The position numbers and the translations under genes are program-made. Shown here piece after piece: positions 35,401 through 47,548 of a stretch of DNA of 64,000 nucleotides; the stretch's first letter is position 1, and each line of letters begins with the position of its first letter. The notes under the pieces were generated by a model that searched no databases, was not told the DNA's origin, and was given only the letters and a program-made list of their open reading frames with translations. This DNA is from Stenogyne calaminthoides (lineage: Eukaryota; Streptophyta; Magnoliopsida; Lamiales; Lamiaceae). The DNA lies in contig JBBCBC010000034.1 of assembly GCA_037126765.1 (NCBI GenBank), positions 16,242,691-16,306,690 on the forward strand, in the 5' to 3' direction.

Positions 35401-38400
35401 ATCTTTGCTTCCACCGTGGGGTATTCTGCAGACAACTTTCGGGTATCCAAGACTTGCGTCTCTAGTTCATCCTCCCTCGCCTTGATTAGGACACTCAAAA
35501 AATTTGGCGTCAAGACTTGTGCAAGGGACCAAAAGGTTGGCTACAACGATAACACTTGCCCTTGGCACGGTACTCACGAGCCTCCTCGGCCGAAAGGTGG
35601 CGAATGTTCCGATTTTGGCGAGGACCGGAAGAGTCCGTGGAGGACGATTGCAGTGTGGAACCTTGCGAGCCCAGTGAAGGTGTTGAACCCCCCTGTACTC
35701 CTCTTCTGGCTGCTGAAGGGGAACACCCGAAGGTGCCCTGTTGGAAAGCTGGCTTAGAGAGCTGACTCGGGTAGTCGGACGAGCGGGTTACTCGCCTCGC
35801 CACCCGGATGGCGGAGTGCACGTCGCCTGTCTCCGCGATCTGAAATCTGGTCCCTAATGGATGGTTTAAGCCCCCCCAGAAACATGCCCAAATACTGATC
35901 AGCCGGTAGATTAGGAAGCTGAGCCACTCGTTCCTCGAAAAGAGCCAAATAATCCTCCAGTGAACCCGTTTGACGCGTCGCGTGCATAGCTTCGTAAGCA
36001 TTCTTGGCGGAACTATCGCCGAATCGCTCTACCAACTCCCTTGAAAATCGCTCCCATCCCATCTCCGGAGTGCGACGTAAGGCCCATTGCGCCCAAAACA
36101 TAGCCCGCCCAGACATGGCAATTAGGGCCAATTGTACCCTATCGCCGTCCTCCGTTTTGTGCACCAGAAAATACTGACCTGCCTGTGCAAGCCAAACAAG
36201 GGGGTCTGAACCGTCAAATAGAGGGAGTTCACGGCTCTTGACGTCAATGAACCCGTGTGGCAGGGAAGAGCCCGCCCCGAAGGTTTGAAAGGAGGGCCTA
36301 GAGCCGCTAAACTCGCCGAAACCAGAATCGACACCCAGGCCAGGGCCCGTAGGGGACGCACCCGACATAGCCAAACTGTCGAAGCGCGCCATCACAGCAG
36401 ATGCGAACTTCTCAAAATTCTTGTTGCTATCTTCCAAAGCCTGCTGAAATTCGCCCAACGTTTTCTCTATCGTCTCAAGTTGCTCCTTCTCGGTCGAAGA
36501 TCTAGTGTTCGTCATGGAGAAGGAGGCCGGAGGTAGGACCAATTGATAGAGCGTAAAACGATGGAACACGTAAACTGATAGAGTGTAGATATTGTGGCGA
36601 TAAAGGGCAGAAAAATAATACGAACGAAACTGAAATATACTGATAAAAGATAATCCTCAAAAGAGGCCACAAGGAAATAAAACCTTGCCACAGAGAAATC
36701 TCTGCCACAAGCCAAATGGCTGCTCAATTCTATGATCAAAAGATAATAATAATTCTAGAGAGATCTCACTTAAATAGACTGAAACCCTAAACCTAACTTA
36801 TGCCCTAAGAAATAAGGCCAACGACCCATTTATTTATTCTAGACTTAATTAAAAGACTTAACATAAAATAAAAAGCCCAACTGATACTAATAAATAATAC
36901 TTAAAGAGGCGTATCAGAATATCTTATCATAATATTACTATTGATCTCCCTTCTTCACATTCATTCCCGGAATTTAAAATTAGTCTCAAATACACTCCTT
37001 TGTTTACCTGGTAGTAAAATAGTGTGAGGAAAAAAAAAACACGCCATCAGTATGGCTTTTTTGGGGAAGGGAGGAGGGGGGGGGGAGTGAACCTCATATA
37101 TGATATATCTCTCGTGAAGTGTCAGAAAAATATTATGGAGAAACATGAGGTGGTTGTGGTTTGACAACCTGCAGACAAGTTTGAAGGGTCGAATAAACTG
37201 CCAAAAGGGCTCAATCTCTGAAATATAGATTGAAGAGTTGGAAAAACCTTGGGGGTGATTATATGGGATAAGCAATTGTAGGAGAAAAACAGATGATATA
37301 ATAGAGTAGCAAATTAAATTTTCTAGAGTAGGAGCATCACAAGATCATTGTAAAATTCAGTTGAAAGTACCATACCTGTTGTGCATTTCTTGGATTTCCT
37401 TATCCTGGCTGATTAGCTAATTCTAGGAAACTGGATTCACTGTCTCACTCTAACGATAGATTTGGACTACTTCGAACTTCTTGGTGGTAGACAATCTACT
37501 GATTTATTGCGCAAGATCCAGGGTCTAGGATTTTCTGTAAGAAGTTTTTTAGATTTGGATTGGGTTTTTAATTTTATTTTGATATTATCTTCTTTGTTCC
37601 CTCTCTACTAAATTCACACATTCAGTATGGTCTTTTTAATGCTTATATCATCTTTAGTTCTTTAAACTAGTCCCTAAAAGTTCTTCTATGAAATTGTAGG
37701 CCCCATTACAATGTCAATATGACTGGAATTCAAGTTGGTCATGATTACCTGAATCTGACATCAGATGTGTATATTGGGGACAAGAAAGGCGCAATAATTG
37801 ATAGTGGTACCACACTGGCATATCTGCCACAGGTGATTTACGACCCGCTCGTGAAGAAGGTATCTTACTTCCCACCATTTGATGAGTCCAGTTTTATTGC
37901 CAGAGAGGGAAGCTTACTATTTAATGTTCCTTTTATTATAGATACTATCCTGGCAGTTGGATCTGAAATTGCAAATTCTTCATGATCAATACACTTGCTT
38001 TGATTTTTCTGGCAGGTATAAACATTTCTTGTGCTCTCTTACATGAGTTAAATCTAATTTGATACTCTTGTTTATTATTTCTGGTGGGTTGTCTGTAACT
38101 TGTAGTTTTCTCAAACTTAATGATCTAGGGGCAGTTGACCTGGTAACTTTCCAAATAACTTGCCTGAGTGCCTACCACTAGTCTCTGTTTTCCTTCGATG
38201 ATTGACTTTTGATATCAATGCTGGACTTTTGATATCTTTAACTTGTTCACATATGTTATTTTTCGTTATTTTACTCTAAATCCATGTATGATATTCTTTA
38301 GGATCATTATTCTTGTTGATACTTTCTATAATTTTGCAAGGCCAAATAATACCTTTATGTTAGTTTGCATTTTCAGATATCTAGCTTAATTGATAAACCT

Positions 38401-41400
38401 TGTATAACGTTCAATTTTTTTACATGCATTGGAGGATTGCTTGACCTTCACATTTGACTGCCTTATCTTCCATCAAATATATAAGCCATTCATAATAAAA
38501 TATCACGTTAAGGATCTATATCTTATTTGGAGAAAAAGTGTAAAAGTTGTTTCTATTTGTAACGTCTTCCCACATGATAAGGTCTTGGTATCAGGTCCTT
38601 CCTATATCATAGTATTTGTTTTGGTCTTTTTTTCTTTTTATCTTGTGGCACCTTAATCTGTGTTGATTGCTCTGGATAACATATGCAACTGAGACAGCTC
38701 TTGCTTTCCTCAATCTACGTTTGAGAAACTGTGACACTTTTGAGGAAGGGGAAAAATAGGTTAAAGCCCTATAGTGAAACCACGTCCAAATCTGAACAGT
38801 GGGTTCATGCAAATCTCAAGGACAACCTTCAATTGGATTAATTTTGCTTGTTATATTCCTTTTCTTTTCCTTTACTTTCATGAGCTCTTATTTGACTTGG
38901 CTTTCTAGGCTCATGAGTTCTCTTGATTGATTACAACACAGTTTACTGGTTTACTCTGTCAGTCCTTGTACTAATGTCATAAATAGATGCAATTTAAAAC
39001 ACTTTTCAGAACTCAGCAGCTTCCAGAAAATGCCTCACACCCAAACTTATGCCTTCCTGCTAGAGAATTGTTTACACTTTCATGCCTCTTATTGTTCAGT
39101 TGCTTATAAAAGTAACATTCGTTACAAAGTTTTTCAGGGTTAGAAAAGTATTATACCAAGTCTTTTTTCATGTCTGATTGTTATCAATGTGTCAAAAACA
39201 ACACGAACCTAACCTGTTTTCCTCTATCCTAACATTCTGATATAGCATATATAAACATGAATCGTGATTCCGTTAATTGTACTATACTTTTGGGTTTCAA
39301 TAATTTGAATTTGTGGAGTGTTACTATATCTACTGCTGGTTGGTTCTATTTTTCAAAAAGACTCATACAGCATGTTCTCTTCAGCAATACTGTAGCTACC
39401 CCGAAAAACTGCTATTTTGCATCAGCAACTGTTGTGATTTATGCTTCTGTATAACTTTATTTTAACTTTCTGTAGTGTTGATGATGGATTTCCGCCCGTG
39501 ACTCTCCATTTTGGAAATTCTCTTACTCTGAAGGTTTATCCCCACGAGTATCTGTTCCCATTTGTAAGTTATATCCTGCCGCTCAAGTATAATGCCTGGA
39601 ATATTTTCTTCTACCAGTTATTGGCCTAATAACTTATTTGTCAAATATTTCACTTCTTTTATACATGATTAAATGTTGTTGTACATGTAACTAAAAGCCT
39701 TACAAGCTATTAAAAATAGAGCTATTTTCTTTTTCTTTGTGATGCCTAATCTATATCGAAAACCATATTCTTTAAAAGACAATAAATGCTAGTACCAAAT
39801 GTTGCCATAATTTCTTCCCTGCCTCTTAGGCACTTAAGTAATACATCCTTTTGTGCCCTAGTGTATTGATCAGAAAGTACTGGAAAGTTGATAACTGCTT
39901 ACAGTTTATGTTCTCTGATTGGGCTGGTTTGAAATTTTTTGGTCTTTATGAGGCATTTTCAGCATATCCACTAGCCACAATACTTTCTCTAAGTTTGGAA
40001 AGTATGGCGAATAAGTTATGTCCAAATATTAAGTCAATCCTTATGTATGATAAGCATTCGATTCTTGTGATCTGATCTCCTCGAATACCTAAGGCATAAT
40101 TGTAAGCACTATAAAACGTATTGTAGACGAATTCCACTTTTTTGCTACATTGTAGTAATAGTTAGTTCACCATATGGAATACCTAATGTTTTCGTCCTCA
40201 CTTTCGTATTTTGCATCTGCCTCTCCTCTTCCCCTCTAACCTTTGTCTTGGATAATTGCAGTGCTCTTATCAAAAATATTCTTGAATATCCTGCACCATT
40301 CGTTTGATTTTCCATAGAAGGTTCCGCAAATTATTTGATCTGAAACTTACCTTTTGATGTAAATAATAAAATAACGTGTATGAGTAAAGAAACTTCATAA
40401 ATGCTTTACGAACACAAATGCTGTCTAAAAACTCAGTAGCAGAATCTGCAGAACTTTCTTGTGGCAGAAAATCGACATCTCAAATAGTGCGACATTGGAT
40501 CTCATCTAACTTCTATAAATGAATTCTATTGTCTTTGAGTTATATGGCTTGACTAGACGATTAGCTTCTTGCTTGGCAGATATTCTAAATTTCTAATATA
40601 GTTTGGCTATAGGCCACCCAAAGAAACCTCTTCTACATGTGAAACAAGCATGAGAGAAGAATCTCCTATAATAGATTTTTGTCTTGAGACATGGGAGAGC
40701 ACGAGAGAAGAAGCCTATATAGACACGACACCTTTTCCATCTCTATTTTGATTTGCCAACCTAGAAAAATGCATATATATTGTCCTCCCCAATAAACATC
40801 AAATTAATGATAATTTGGTAATGATTAGTCAAAGATGTGTCTGAGAAGCCTTTAATTCAGTAATGCTTCAATACTTGTGGACAAATCAGAAATGTTGTTT
40901 GATAGATGATCGAGAGGTCTAGTTGCTAATTTTCCACATTGGTGATTGAAAATGTTCCGTTGTGGAAAATGAACGGAAAATTGCAGAGAAAGTGAGAATT
41001 TGAGACGAAAAGGAGAAATTTCAGAGCTTTATTTTAAATTCCAAAAAACTGAATCACAAAGTAAGCAAACAGGTTAGGGACCTGCTCCTGCTAATTACTA
41101 ACTGTTATGTAAAAAAAGGTGGGTCTAACTGGACTCAGTTACTGAGAATTTGAAGGGGTATACAAAGAAAATACAGAACTAAATTTAAAGTATTGTATTC
41201 TTCTCTAGATCTAGAAACTTGTGTGTTTTATTTGAAAAGTATGAATGTTATGTACTTTTTCTTATCCATTTGTCATCAAGACATGTCAAAGGGACTTTGA
41301 AAGTGCAATGCATTATCATCTTTCCTTATTCAAATTATATGTTTTGAATCTCTGCAATTTTATTACTGGTTTTCCCATTACATATTAAAACTTTCATCTG

Positions 41401-42403
41401 CTCAAGTACTATTACTTAACCAGGGGAATGAGAAAATCTGAATGTTTTTTTACCTGAAACCTGAATATCAAATGGAGTTTACCAGATAGTGAAATCAGTA
41501 TACTAGAAGAAGAGAAGTAGGATGTCCAGATTATACTCCCTTTCTTGGTTGGCTGCTTTGTTTTCTTGCCAAATTTTCTGTCAGTTTCTTCTTCTCTTTA
41601 TTAATATGTTCTTTTGGCAGGAAGACTTGATGTGCATTGGTTGGCAAAACAGCGGAATGGAGTCCCAGGATAAGAAGAGTATTCCTCTTCTAGGAGGTAG
41701 GACCATGCCCTTCCCAACTGTTTCGTCCATTGTTTTTTGTTATAATGATGCTGCTATTCAAATTATTTATTGGAATAAGAGGTTTATATCGTATTTTCAC
41801 CCTGGTTGACCTTTAAACTATTCAAGGAGCACCAAAATCTTGCATATTTTAGATAAATCAATTTTCGCATCCCCTCATTGGTTGATCTGTAGCGCTCATT
41901 ACTGTCTCCCAATTATTGAAGTAAAAGCTGCTCAATGCATTCTCATAATTTCAGAGTTTGCATTACATTTCCCAGGTGTAAGAGGAAGAAGGTCAGAATT
42001 GTATTGCATTTCTCAAGATAAATCTATCTTTCAATATGCTTGGTCTAAATTTTGCAGATTTGGTTCTATCAAATAAGCTGATCATATACGATCTTGAAAA
42101 CCAAGCAATTGGATGGACCGAGTATAACTGTAAGCATCAATATACATTAATATCCGCTCACTTTTTAATATTTGGTTTAATCTCATGATAATCAAGATAC
42201 ATGTTAATAACCGTACAATCTTGAATGTTTCTTCATCAGGCTCGTCAAGTATTGAACTAAAGGATGAGATTACTGGTTCCGTACATCTAGTTGGAGCTCA
42301 CTCTCTCTCACGTGGTTGCAGTTTTGACGTCCGTGTTATATTTCTCTTGCTGATGATGGCTCTGTTCCACGGTTTGATACTTCCACCACCAATACTACTA
42401 TGA
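26412..42403 (+). CDS. GPI-anchored A1 aspartic protease (Arabidopsis A36/A39-like), 10 exons, 487 aa
   Basis: Exons: 26412-26641, 27976-28105, 28241-28485, 30351-30575, 37700-37859, 37942-38015, 39476-39563, 41621-41696, 42058-42129, 42240-42403. All introns are GT-AG, phases agree, and the joined frame is open to the TGA. Pepsin-type protease: a hydrophobic signal peptide (residues 1-24), first active site VDTGSD (Asp97), cysteine-rich insert WVNCIQCLQCP, a YGDGS flap segment, second active site IDSGTTLAYLP (Asp311) and a C-terminal hydrophobic tail (IFLLLMMALFHGLIL) after a Ser-rich stretch, typical of a GPI signal. Members act at the plasma membrane/cell surface; A36/A39 function in pollen and pollen tubes. 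Intron 4 (30576-37699) holds two antisense LTR elements. It appears intact; expression cannot be judged here. Confidence 0.93.
30798..34901 (-). mobile_element. Ty1/copia element in intron 4 of the protease gene (short 144-bp LTRs, decayed coding)
   Basis: LTRs 30798-30941 and 34758-34901 (TGTTATGC...TTCTAACA) are 144 bp each and differ at one base that I can see. Perfect TSD TCAAT (30793-30797, 34902-34906). On the minus strand: perfect tRNA-iMet primer site TGGTATCAGAGC (34746-34757), a shortened gag region with zinc knuckle CRYCHGFGHIKGDC (about 34270-34310), protease WVIDSGATDHMTG (about 34040-34080), GAG-pre-integrase/integrase (33375-33782), RT with VVYVDDIVIIG (31880-31920) and an RNase H start (31428-31616); polypurine tract at 30943-30954. 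Frameshifts and stops break pol in several places and most of the gag capsid is missing, so it is non-autonomous. Confidence 0.92.
34948..36916 (-). mobile_element. Gag-only LTR retrotransposon (TR-GAG type, Ty3/gypsy gag) in the same intron
   Basis: LTRs 34948-35323 and 36544-36916 (TGATAGAGCG...GCGTATCA) with perfect TSD GAATA (34943-34947, 36917-36921). The roughly 1.2-kb interior on the minus strand encodes only gag: capsid region (35754-36569) with ELPLFDGSDPLVWL and EDYLALFEERVAQLPNLP, then, after a one-base shift near 35840, a Ser/Gln-rich linker and a zinc knuckle KCYRCSQPFGPLHK (about 35510-35555). No protease, RT or integrase exists. A polypurine run GGGGGGGAGTAT adjoins the left LTR. 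The LTRs differ at a score or more of positions, mostly in their 34948-35130 halves, so this insertion looks older than the neighbouring copia. It would need enzymes in trans. Confidence 0.88.
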
Positions 42404-43049
42404 CCACCATTCACCAAACGTATCCCAGTAGTAATATAGGAAATAGAAAAGGTAATAACATTGAAAAGTTGAAGGATTCACAAAACTCATCAACTTTAGC
42501 AGATGTGCATAACATAATTGCGGAATTGCATACCTAATTTGAACAACAATCTACAACACCATTTCCATTTTTGGCTGGCAATATAGAAAGGCATATGATG
42601 TAAATATCTTTGTTTGTACAGATTGACTCTTATGAGTAAGAGACGCTACATTTTACAAGCTTATCCTGCTTATTTATACCACGGTGAGCAATGCTCAACT
42701 TATTCCAATGTGAAACCTTTTATTAGTATTTCATATTAGGTTTGTGGTGATGGGGAGAACTCCCCCGATAACACAGGTCCAAATATCGCAGGGATAAAAT
42801 TTCTATTGAAATATTATGATGATTTATTTTGGGAATTGAATCTTGTTGGCTTTCTTCTAATCATTTATTTTATAAATATTTAATGTGCGAGATCTTACAT
42901 TTCAAATGTTATATCAAATTTTGTTTACCAATAGATTAAAAATTCTTCTAAACAATCAAAATAAATACAAATAAAGAATTTGTACTTTTTTTTGGAATGG
43001 GCGGACTCCCAAAACAAATGAAGATTGCAAATTTACTCATGTGTGTATC
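42404..43049. other. 3' flank of the protease gene
   Basis: It should contain the 3' UTR and polyadenylation region of the protease gene. No second gene is seen. Confidence 0.45.
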
Positions 43050-43215
43050 AGTATCAGTATATGGGCTTGGTCGATGCTGGGGTGCTGGGCCCCCAACCTG
43101 CTGCCACGTGTAATACAGTTGGGGGTACTGGGCACTGCCCAACCCCCAGCATAGACAAAACCTGCTGCCACGTGTAATGCAGCTGGGGTGCTGGGCCCAA
43201 CCCCCAGCATAGACA
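43050..43215. repeat. Compound tandem/inverted repeat with two CACGTG boxes
   Basis: CCTGCTGCCACGTGTAAT occurs twice (about 43096 and 43162), each followed by a GGGGTRCTGGGC segment and AACCCCCAGCATAGACAAAA. GCTGGGGTGCTGGGC near the start and CCCAACCCCCAGC are inverted versions of each other. The block is bounded by CAGTATATGG on both sides. Its GC content stands out from the AT-rich flanks. Confidence 0.75.
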
Positions 43216-43382
43216 AAATCAGTATATGGTATATTCCTTGGCCTTTAAAATTACAAATATTTCTATTGACGACGTACTATAGATTACAATTACATCTCGA
43301 CATTTTCCTATTTTATTATAGGGGTGAGTCTCATGAGCAACAAGTATATTGTGCATTTTATAGTATATTTTAGAACACTGTA

Positions 43383-43594
43383 TTCTCTCCGTCTCAATCT
43401 TATCAGCATGTTTATTAAAATAATATTTATTAAAGGTGATAAAGTGTTAAGGTATGAGTGAGTGGCATGTTGTATATAAGTGTGTGTTTGAAGGGTGTGA
43501 GTTAAAGTGATTTTTTCATTTAAGGAAATGTGCAGTTAAGATTGAGACAATTCGAAACAGAAAGTGTGTGCAGTTAAGATTGGGACGAAGAGAG
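43383..43594. mobile_element. Stowaway MITE
   Basis: 212 bp between TA dinucleotides. Left end TTCTCTCCGTCTCAATCTTA; right end on the other strand CTCTCTTCGTCCCAATCTTA. Confidence 0.87.
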
Positions 43595-43618
43595 TAATTT
43601 GTTGTATTGAAATATGTA

Positions 43619-43943
43619 CTACCTCCGTCCTAATTTTGTTTGGTTACTTACTGTAGATCCGAGTTTTAAGAAAAGTAGAAAATATTAGTATTAAATGATG
43701 TAAAGTGAGTTCGGTGGAAGGGTATAGATGTCAATTCAACTTAAAAAATATTATTTATTAGTATTAAATGATATAAAGTTAATTTAGTGTGTTAGTAGAG
43801 TGATGTGTGATGTAAATAGATATTGTTTGCAAGAGGTATTATTTTGTAAAAAAAGTTGTTTTATTTCTCTTTTAGAAAATAGTCAATTTAAATTAGGACA
43901 TCTATTTATAGAAAGTGGCAAATCTAAATTAAGATGGAGGGAG
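43619..43943. mobile_element. Stowaway MITE
   Basis: 325 bp between TA dinucleotides. Left end CTACCTCCGTCCTAATTTTG; right end on the other strand CTCCCTCCATCTTAATTTAG. It lies only 24 bp from the previous Stowaway. Confidence 0.85.
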
Positions 43944-44269
43944 TAATTTTTTTTACACTAAATCGTGTAACTTGTTTCTATATTGATAATTGTACGATTC
44001 AATGTAAATAAATTGCATAGTTTTAAAAAACACAGTAAAATGCACCGTTAAATGTTTTTTTATCATAACATCTGCAGTTTGCACCATTTTGATTACTATA
44101 TTATTACTAAAATGGCTTAATGTTTTCCTTATCATAACATTTGCAGTTTGCACAATTTTGATTACTATATTATTACTAAAATTATTCATTGAAACAAGTT
44201 TTGGAATATGCGACTTTGGCGATAATTACAATGCCCGTCTCTAGTTCCCTCTGTCCAATTAGAGTTGCA

Positions 44270-44500
44270 CTCCTCTGTAAATTAGATCTATACATTAACT
44301 CTATTATTGTTATGTGTAAAAATTATCACTGTTATGCATAAAAAATTTCACTATTTAAAAATATAATGCATTTTAACAGTGATAATTTTTGTGCATATCA
44401 GTGAAAGTTTTTATACATAATAACAATAATTTTTATACATAACGATAATATTTTAAAAATAGAGTTCATGGTGAACTCGAGTTCACACAAATTTTTATCG
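44270..44500. repeat. MITE-like repeat family, copy C (inverted relative to copies A and B)
   Basis: It ends GGTGAACTCGAGTTCACACA (about 44470-44490) and carries TGTTATGCATAAAAA / TTTTTATACATAATAA segments, the reverse of the 15400 copy. Confidence 0.65.
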
Positions 44501-44505
44501 TCCAA

Positions 44506-45850
44506 TTAATGCATTCCATTATACATTAATTTTACCGTCCCTCCACCGCATTTCTTCTTAATCTGAAAAATGTTAATGAGGTTGGAGTGAGCAAAACAAA
44601 TAGCTTAGTGAGGACTCGTTCGTCAATGTTAAAAAGAAAATGTTGAAAATGTTGAAAATGTCATACACATTTATTCTGTTGTATGTTGTCTGTTGTTGTA
44701 GCTATGAGATGTCGCATTTAGACAATAACAATTCACATTCAAAAAATTTAATAAAGACAAACGTAAACTTGAATAGAAATGCCCACCTCATATTAATGTT
44801 GTGGATGCAAATGATGTAATGAAATAACTTTAATTCTTATTAGAAAAAATTCCATAAGTTATAAAAAGTATGAAATAATATTTTTCTGTGTATTTTAATT
44901 TTACATAAAGAGACCTCTATTTATAGGAAATAAAATATATTTTCTAATGGAAATGAGATTTGAATATTTCATGAAAATCTTAAGAATTAATTTTGGTAAA
45001 TAGAGATAAAATTTAGAAATATTCTTTTATAAAAACTAAACGGATCATTAGATAAATATATTTAAAATAATAATAATAATAACAATAATAATAATAATAA
45101 TAGTAATAATAATAATAATGGAGGAAAAGGGACGGCCAAAATTTGTAAGGCAACCTATAGTTTCTAAGACAAAGCATAAAATGAACAAGTTTCACGATAA
45201 AATTGATTAAGAAGTGTAATTTATATTACTAAAGAGTGTGATTTTTTATTGTAAAGGGTGTGATTTTTTATTGTAAAGAGTATTATTCATAAAAGTGAAG
45301 GGTGTGATTTATATTATAGCAAAGAGTGTCGTAGTGATAACTGAATGGTGTGACTTATATTATTAAATAGTGTGTTTGTATTTTTTTTTTACAGTGAATA
45401 AGTTTCACAGTATACCAACTCAATTTGTAAAGTAACCCATATTAATGTTGGTGATCTTTTCTTAACGTGTAGAAGAATGATTAAAATAAATCTCGGACGA
45501 CCAATTTTTTGTAGAGAAAATTGGAGTTTAAATCTCTTATAAATTTTGTAAAAATACGAGAAGAAGTTGAGTAAATTAAGGAATCTTGATAAAAATATCT
45601 TTTGTAAATATTAAAAAGATAAATTTAAAATTTAAAAATATTGATAAAAAAAGTTTAATGAAAATTTTAAAAAAATATAATTGATTTGAAATTTTGAGGT
45701 GTTATAACCGTGAACCGTGCACTTATAGTGGAGTACAATTTATTATATTAAGATATGTAATTTATTTACACTGATTTGTACAATTATTTTTTCATATTAA
45801 TAATTATACGATTCAATTTAATAAATTGCATATTTCAGTATAAAAATTTC
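44506..45850. other. AT-rich intergenic stretch
   Basis: No gene is seen. It holds an (AAT)n microsatellite at 45069-45120 and, at 45230-45380, five or six diverged copies of a unit around AGAGTGTGATTTTTTATTGT. Confidence 0.55.
45069..45120. repeat. (AAT)n microsatellite
   Basis: About 17 AAT trinucleotides with single interruptions (AAC, AGT). Confidence 0.95.
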
Positions 45851-45858
45851 TATATATA

Positions 45859-45945
45859 CACGTGTATAAGCTCAACAATTTAACGCCGTGTCCTGTAAAA
45901 AAAAAATTAACACCGTGAAATCCAAAGTCGGTTGTGTTACGTGTC
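45859..45945 (+). promoter_or_regulatory. Promoter boxes upstream of the peroxiredoxin gene
   Basis: CACGTG (G-box, 45859-45864) directly follows a TATATATA stretch (about 45851-45858), and ACGTGTC (ABRE-type, 45939-45945) lies 166 bases before the ATG. Such boxes suggest ABA/stress or light response, fitting a peroxiredoxin, but this is motif matching only. A pyrimidine-rich leader with TCTCATT repeats and CT runs follows at 46005-46060. Confidence 0.4.
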
Positions 45946-46104
45946 AACACATCACTGGATCAACCTAACTGCACTCAAACGGACGCCACGCTTTACTTAA
46001 ATCCACTTCTCATTTCTCATTTCTCATTTCTCATTTCAATTCCACTCTCTCTCTCTCTCAAACTTCCGTCTCACTCCTAAGCATTACTGCACAGTAGCGA
46101 ATCA

Positions 46105-47548
46105 ATGGCGCCGATCGCATTTGGTGACGTCATCCCGGATGGTACCCTAGCCTACTTCGACGATCAGGATCAACTCCAGAGCGTCTCGATTCACTCCCTC
46201 GCCGCCGGTAAGAAGGTCATCCTCTTCGCCGTTCCCGGTGCTTTCACCCCGACTTGCAGGTAATCGCCGATGATGATGATGATGATGATGATCCACGCTC
46301 GACTGATTTTCCTTATTTATTTTCCCCAAATTTTAAGTTATTCTTCTTTTCGTGTTGTGTAGCATGAAGCACGTGCCAGGGTTCATTGAGAATGCAGATG
46401 AATTGAAGTCAAAGGGCGTCGGTGAAATCTTGTGTGTCAGTGGTATGCCTTCTCTTCAACTTGTTTATGCATAATTCGATTGGCGGTTCTGTAGAATGTT
46501 ATTAAATGAGAAGTAACACTGTATTGTGTTCTTGTTCTCTTTTTTGGATTTGTGATGAAAGAAATATCCATTTTAGGGTTCTATCGATTTATCTACTATG
46601 TTTGCGGATTTTTGTTATGGTTGATGGTTATCTGAAAACTGAAATGCTGTGTGCTCTCGGATGACAATTTTTAAATGTGAAATTTGATTAACTTCAAAGC
46701 TTTTTGGCTGGTTACTGGAGATTAGAGTAATGCTGTCATAGTAGGATCCATTTCTGAGGGTACCATTTGGTTTATTTATGTTTTGGCCACCATTGTTGTG
46801 CTATATAGAATGAGTTGTGGATATTTTTCTTTTTCTTTTTTTGTGTGAAGACTCTTCATTGTAATTGAACACGGAGCACAGGTGAATCATGAGAGACTTA
46901 AACCCAAATTTGGTTTATTGTGTTTAATTGTTTGCTTGCCTATGTTTACATACATTCATGTTTTATTTCAAAATCAAAATAGTGGTTGGATTTTTTTATT
47001 TACATAACTAGTGATTGAGTGCTCTCTTTTACATTTCCTAGTCAAATTACAATGTGTGGGATTCTTATTTGCATGTTATGCTCTCCTTGAAAAAGATTAT
47101 TCTGAATTGTTAGTCAATGTTGGGATCTGGATCCTCAACTGTCCCTAAAACACAGCAATGGATGTGTTTAATAACACTTCTTCACATAAAAGAAAAGAAA
47201 AAAAACTGTCTCAGTGTAGCTTATAACCTGCATAAGATTTGCATTCTTAGAACTTGTATTCAAGACTTGATTGTGAGCCGTGTATCTTTTGCAGTGAATG
47301 ATCCATTTGTGATGAAAGCATGGGCAAAGACTTACCCTGATAACAAGCATGTCAAGTTTTTGGCTGATGGCTCTGCTACTTACACAAAGGTACTTGGCGT
47401 TGAACTCGACCTCTCTGAAAAAGGACTTGGCGTTTGCTCTAAAAGGTTTGCCCTTTTGGTTGACAATCTTACTGTCAAAGTTGCTAATATCGAGTCAGGT
47501 GGGGAATTCACCATCTCTGGTGCTGAGGAGATTCTCAAGGCTCTTTAA
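46105..47548 (+). CDS. PRXIIB: Type II peroxiredoxin, cytosolic form (PRXIIB-like), 3 exons, 162 aa
   Basis: Exons 46105-46259, 46363-46442 and 47295-47548, GT-AG introns, frame open to TAA. 162 aa is the exact length of plant cytosolic PrxII (PRXIIB/C/D). It reduces H2O2 and alkyl hydroperoxides using glutaredoxin/thioredoxin. Peroxidatic Cys51 lies in PGAFTPTC and resolving Cys76 in EILCVSVND; Arg129 follows in SKRFALL. The N-terminus MAPIAFGDVIPDGT has no transit peptide, matching the cytosolic rather than plastid (IIE) or mitochondrial (IIF) form. Residue 126 is a Cys (GLGVCSKRF) where Arabidopsis PRXIIB has Arg, giving a third cysteine. Intron 1 has a (GAT)n run just after the donor. No transposon interrupts the gene. 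Confidence 0.96.

Noticed and set aside
36255..36536. Plus-strand Arg-rich ORF in the gag-only element
   Set aside because: It is antisense to the well-supported gag frame on the minus strand.
46147..46329. Antisense ORF with a poly-His run over peroxiredoxin exon 1 / intron 1
   Set aside because: The His run comes from the (GAT)n microsatellite in intron 1, and the frame is antisense to a clear gene.
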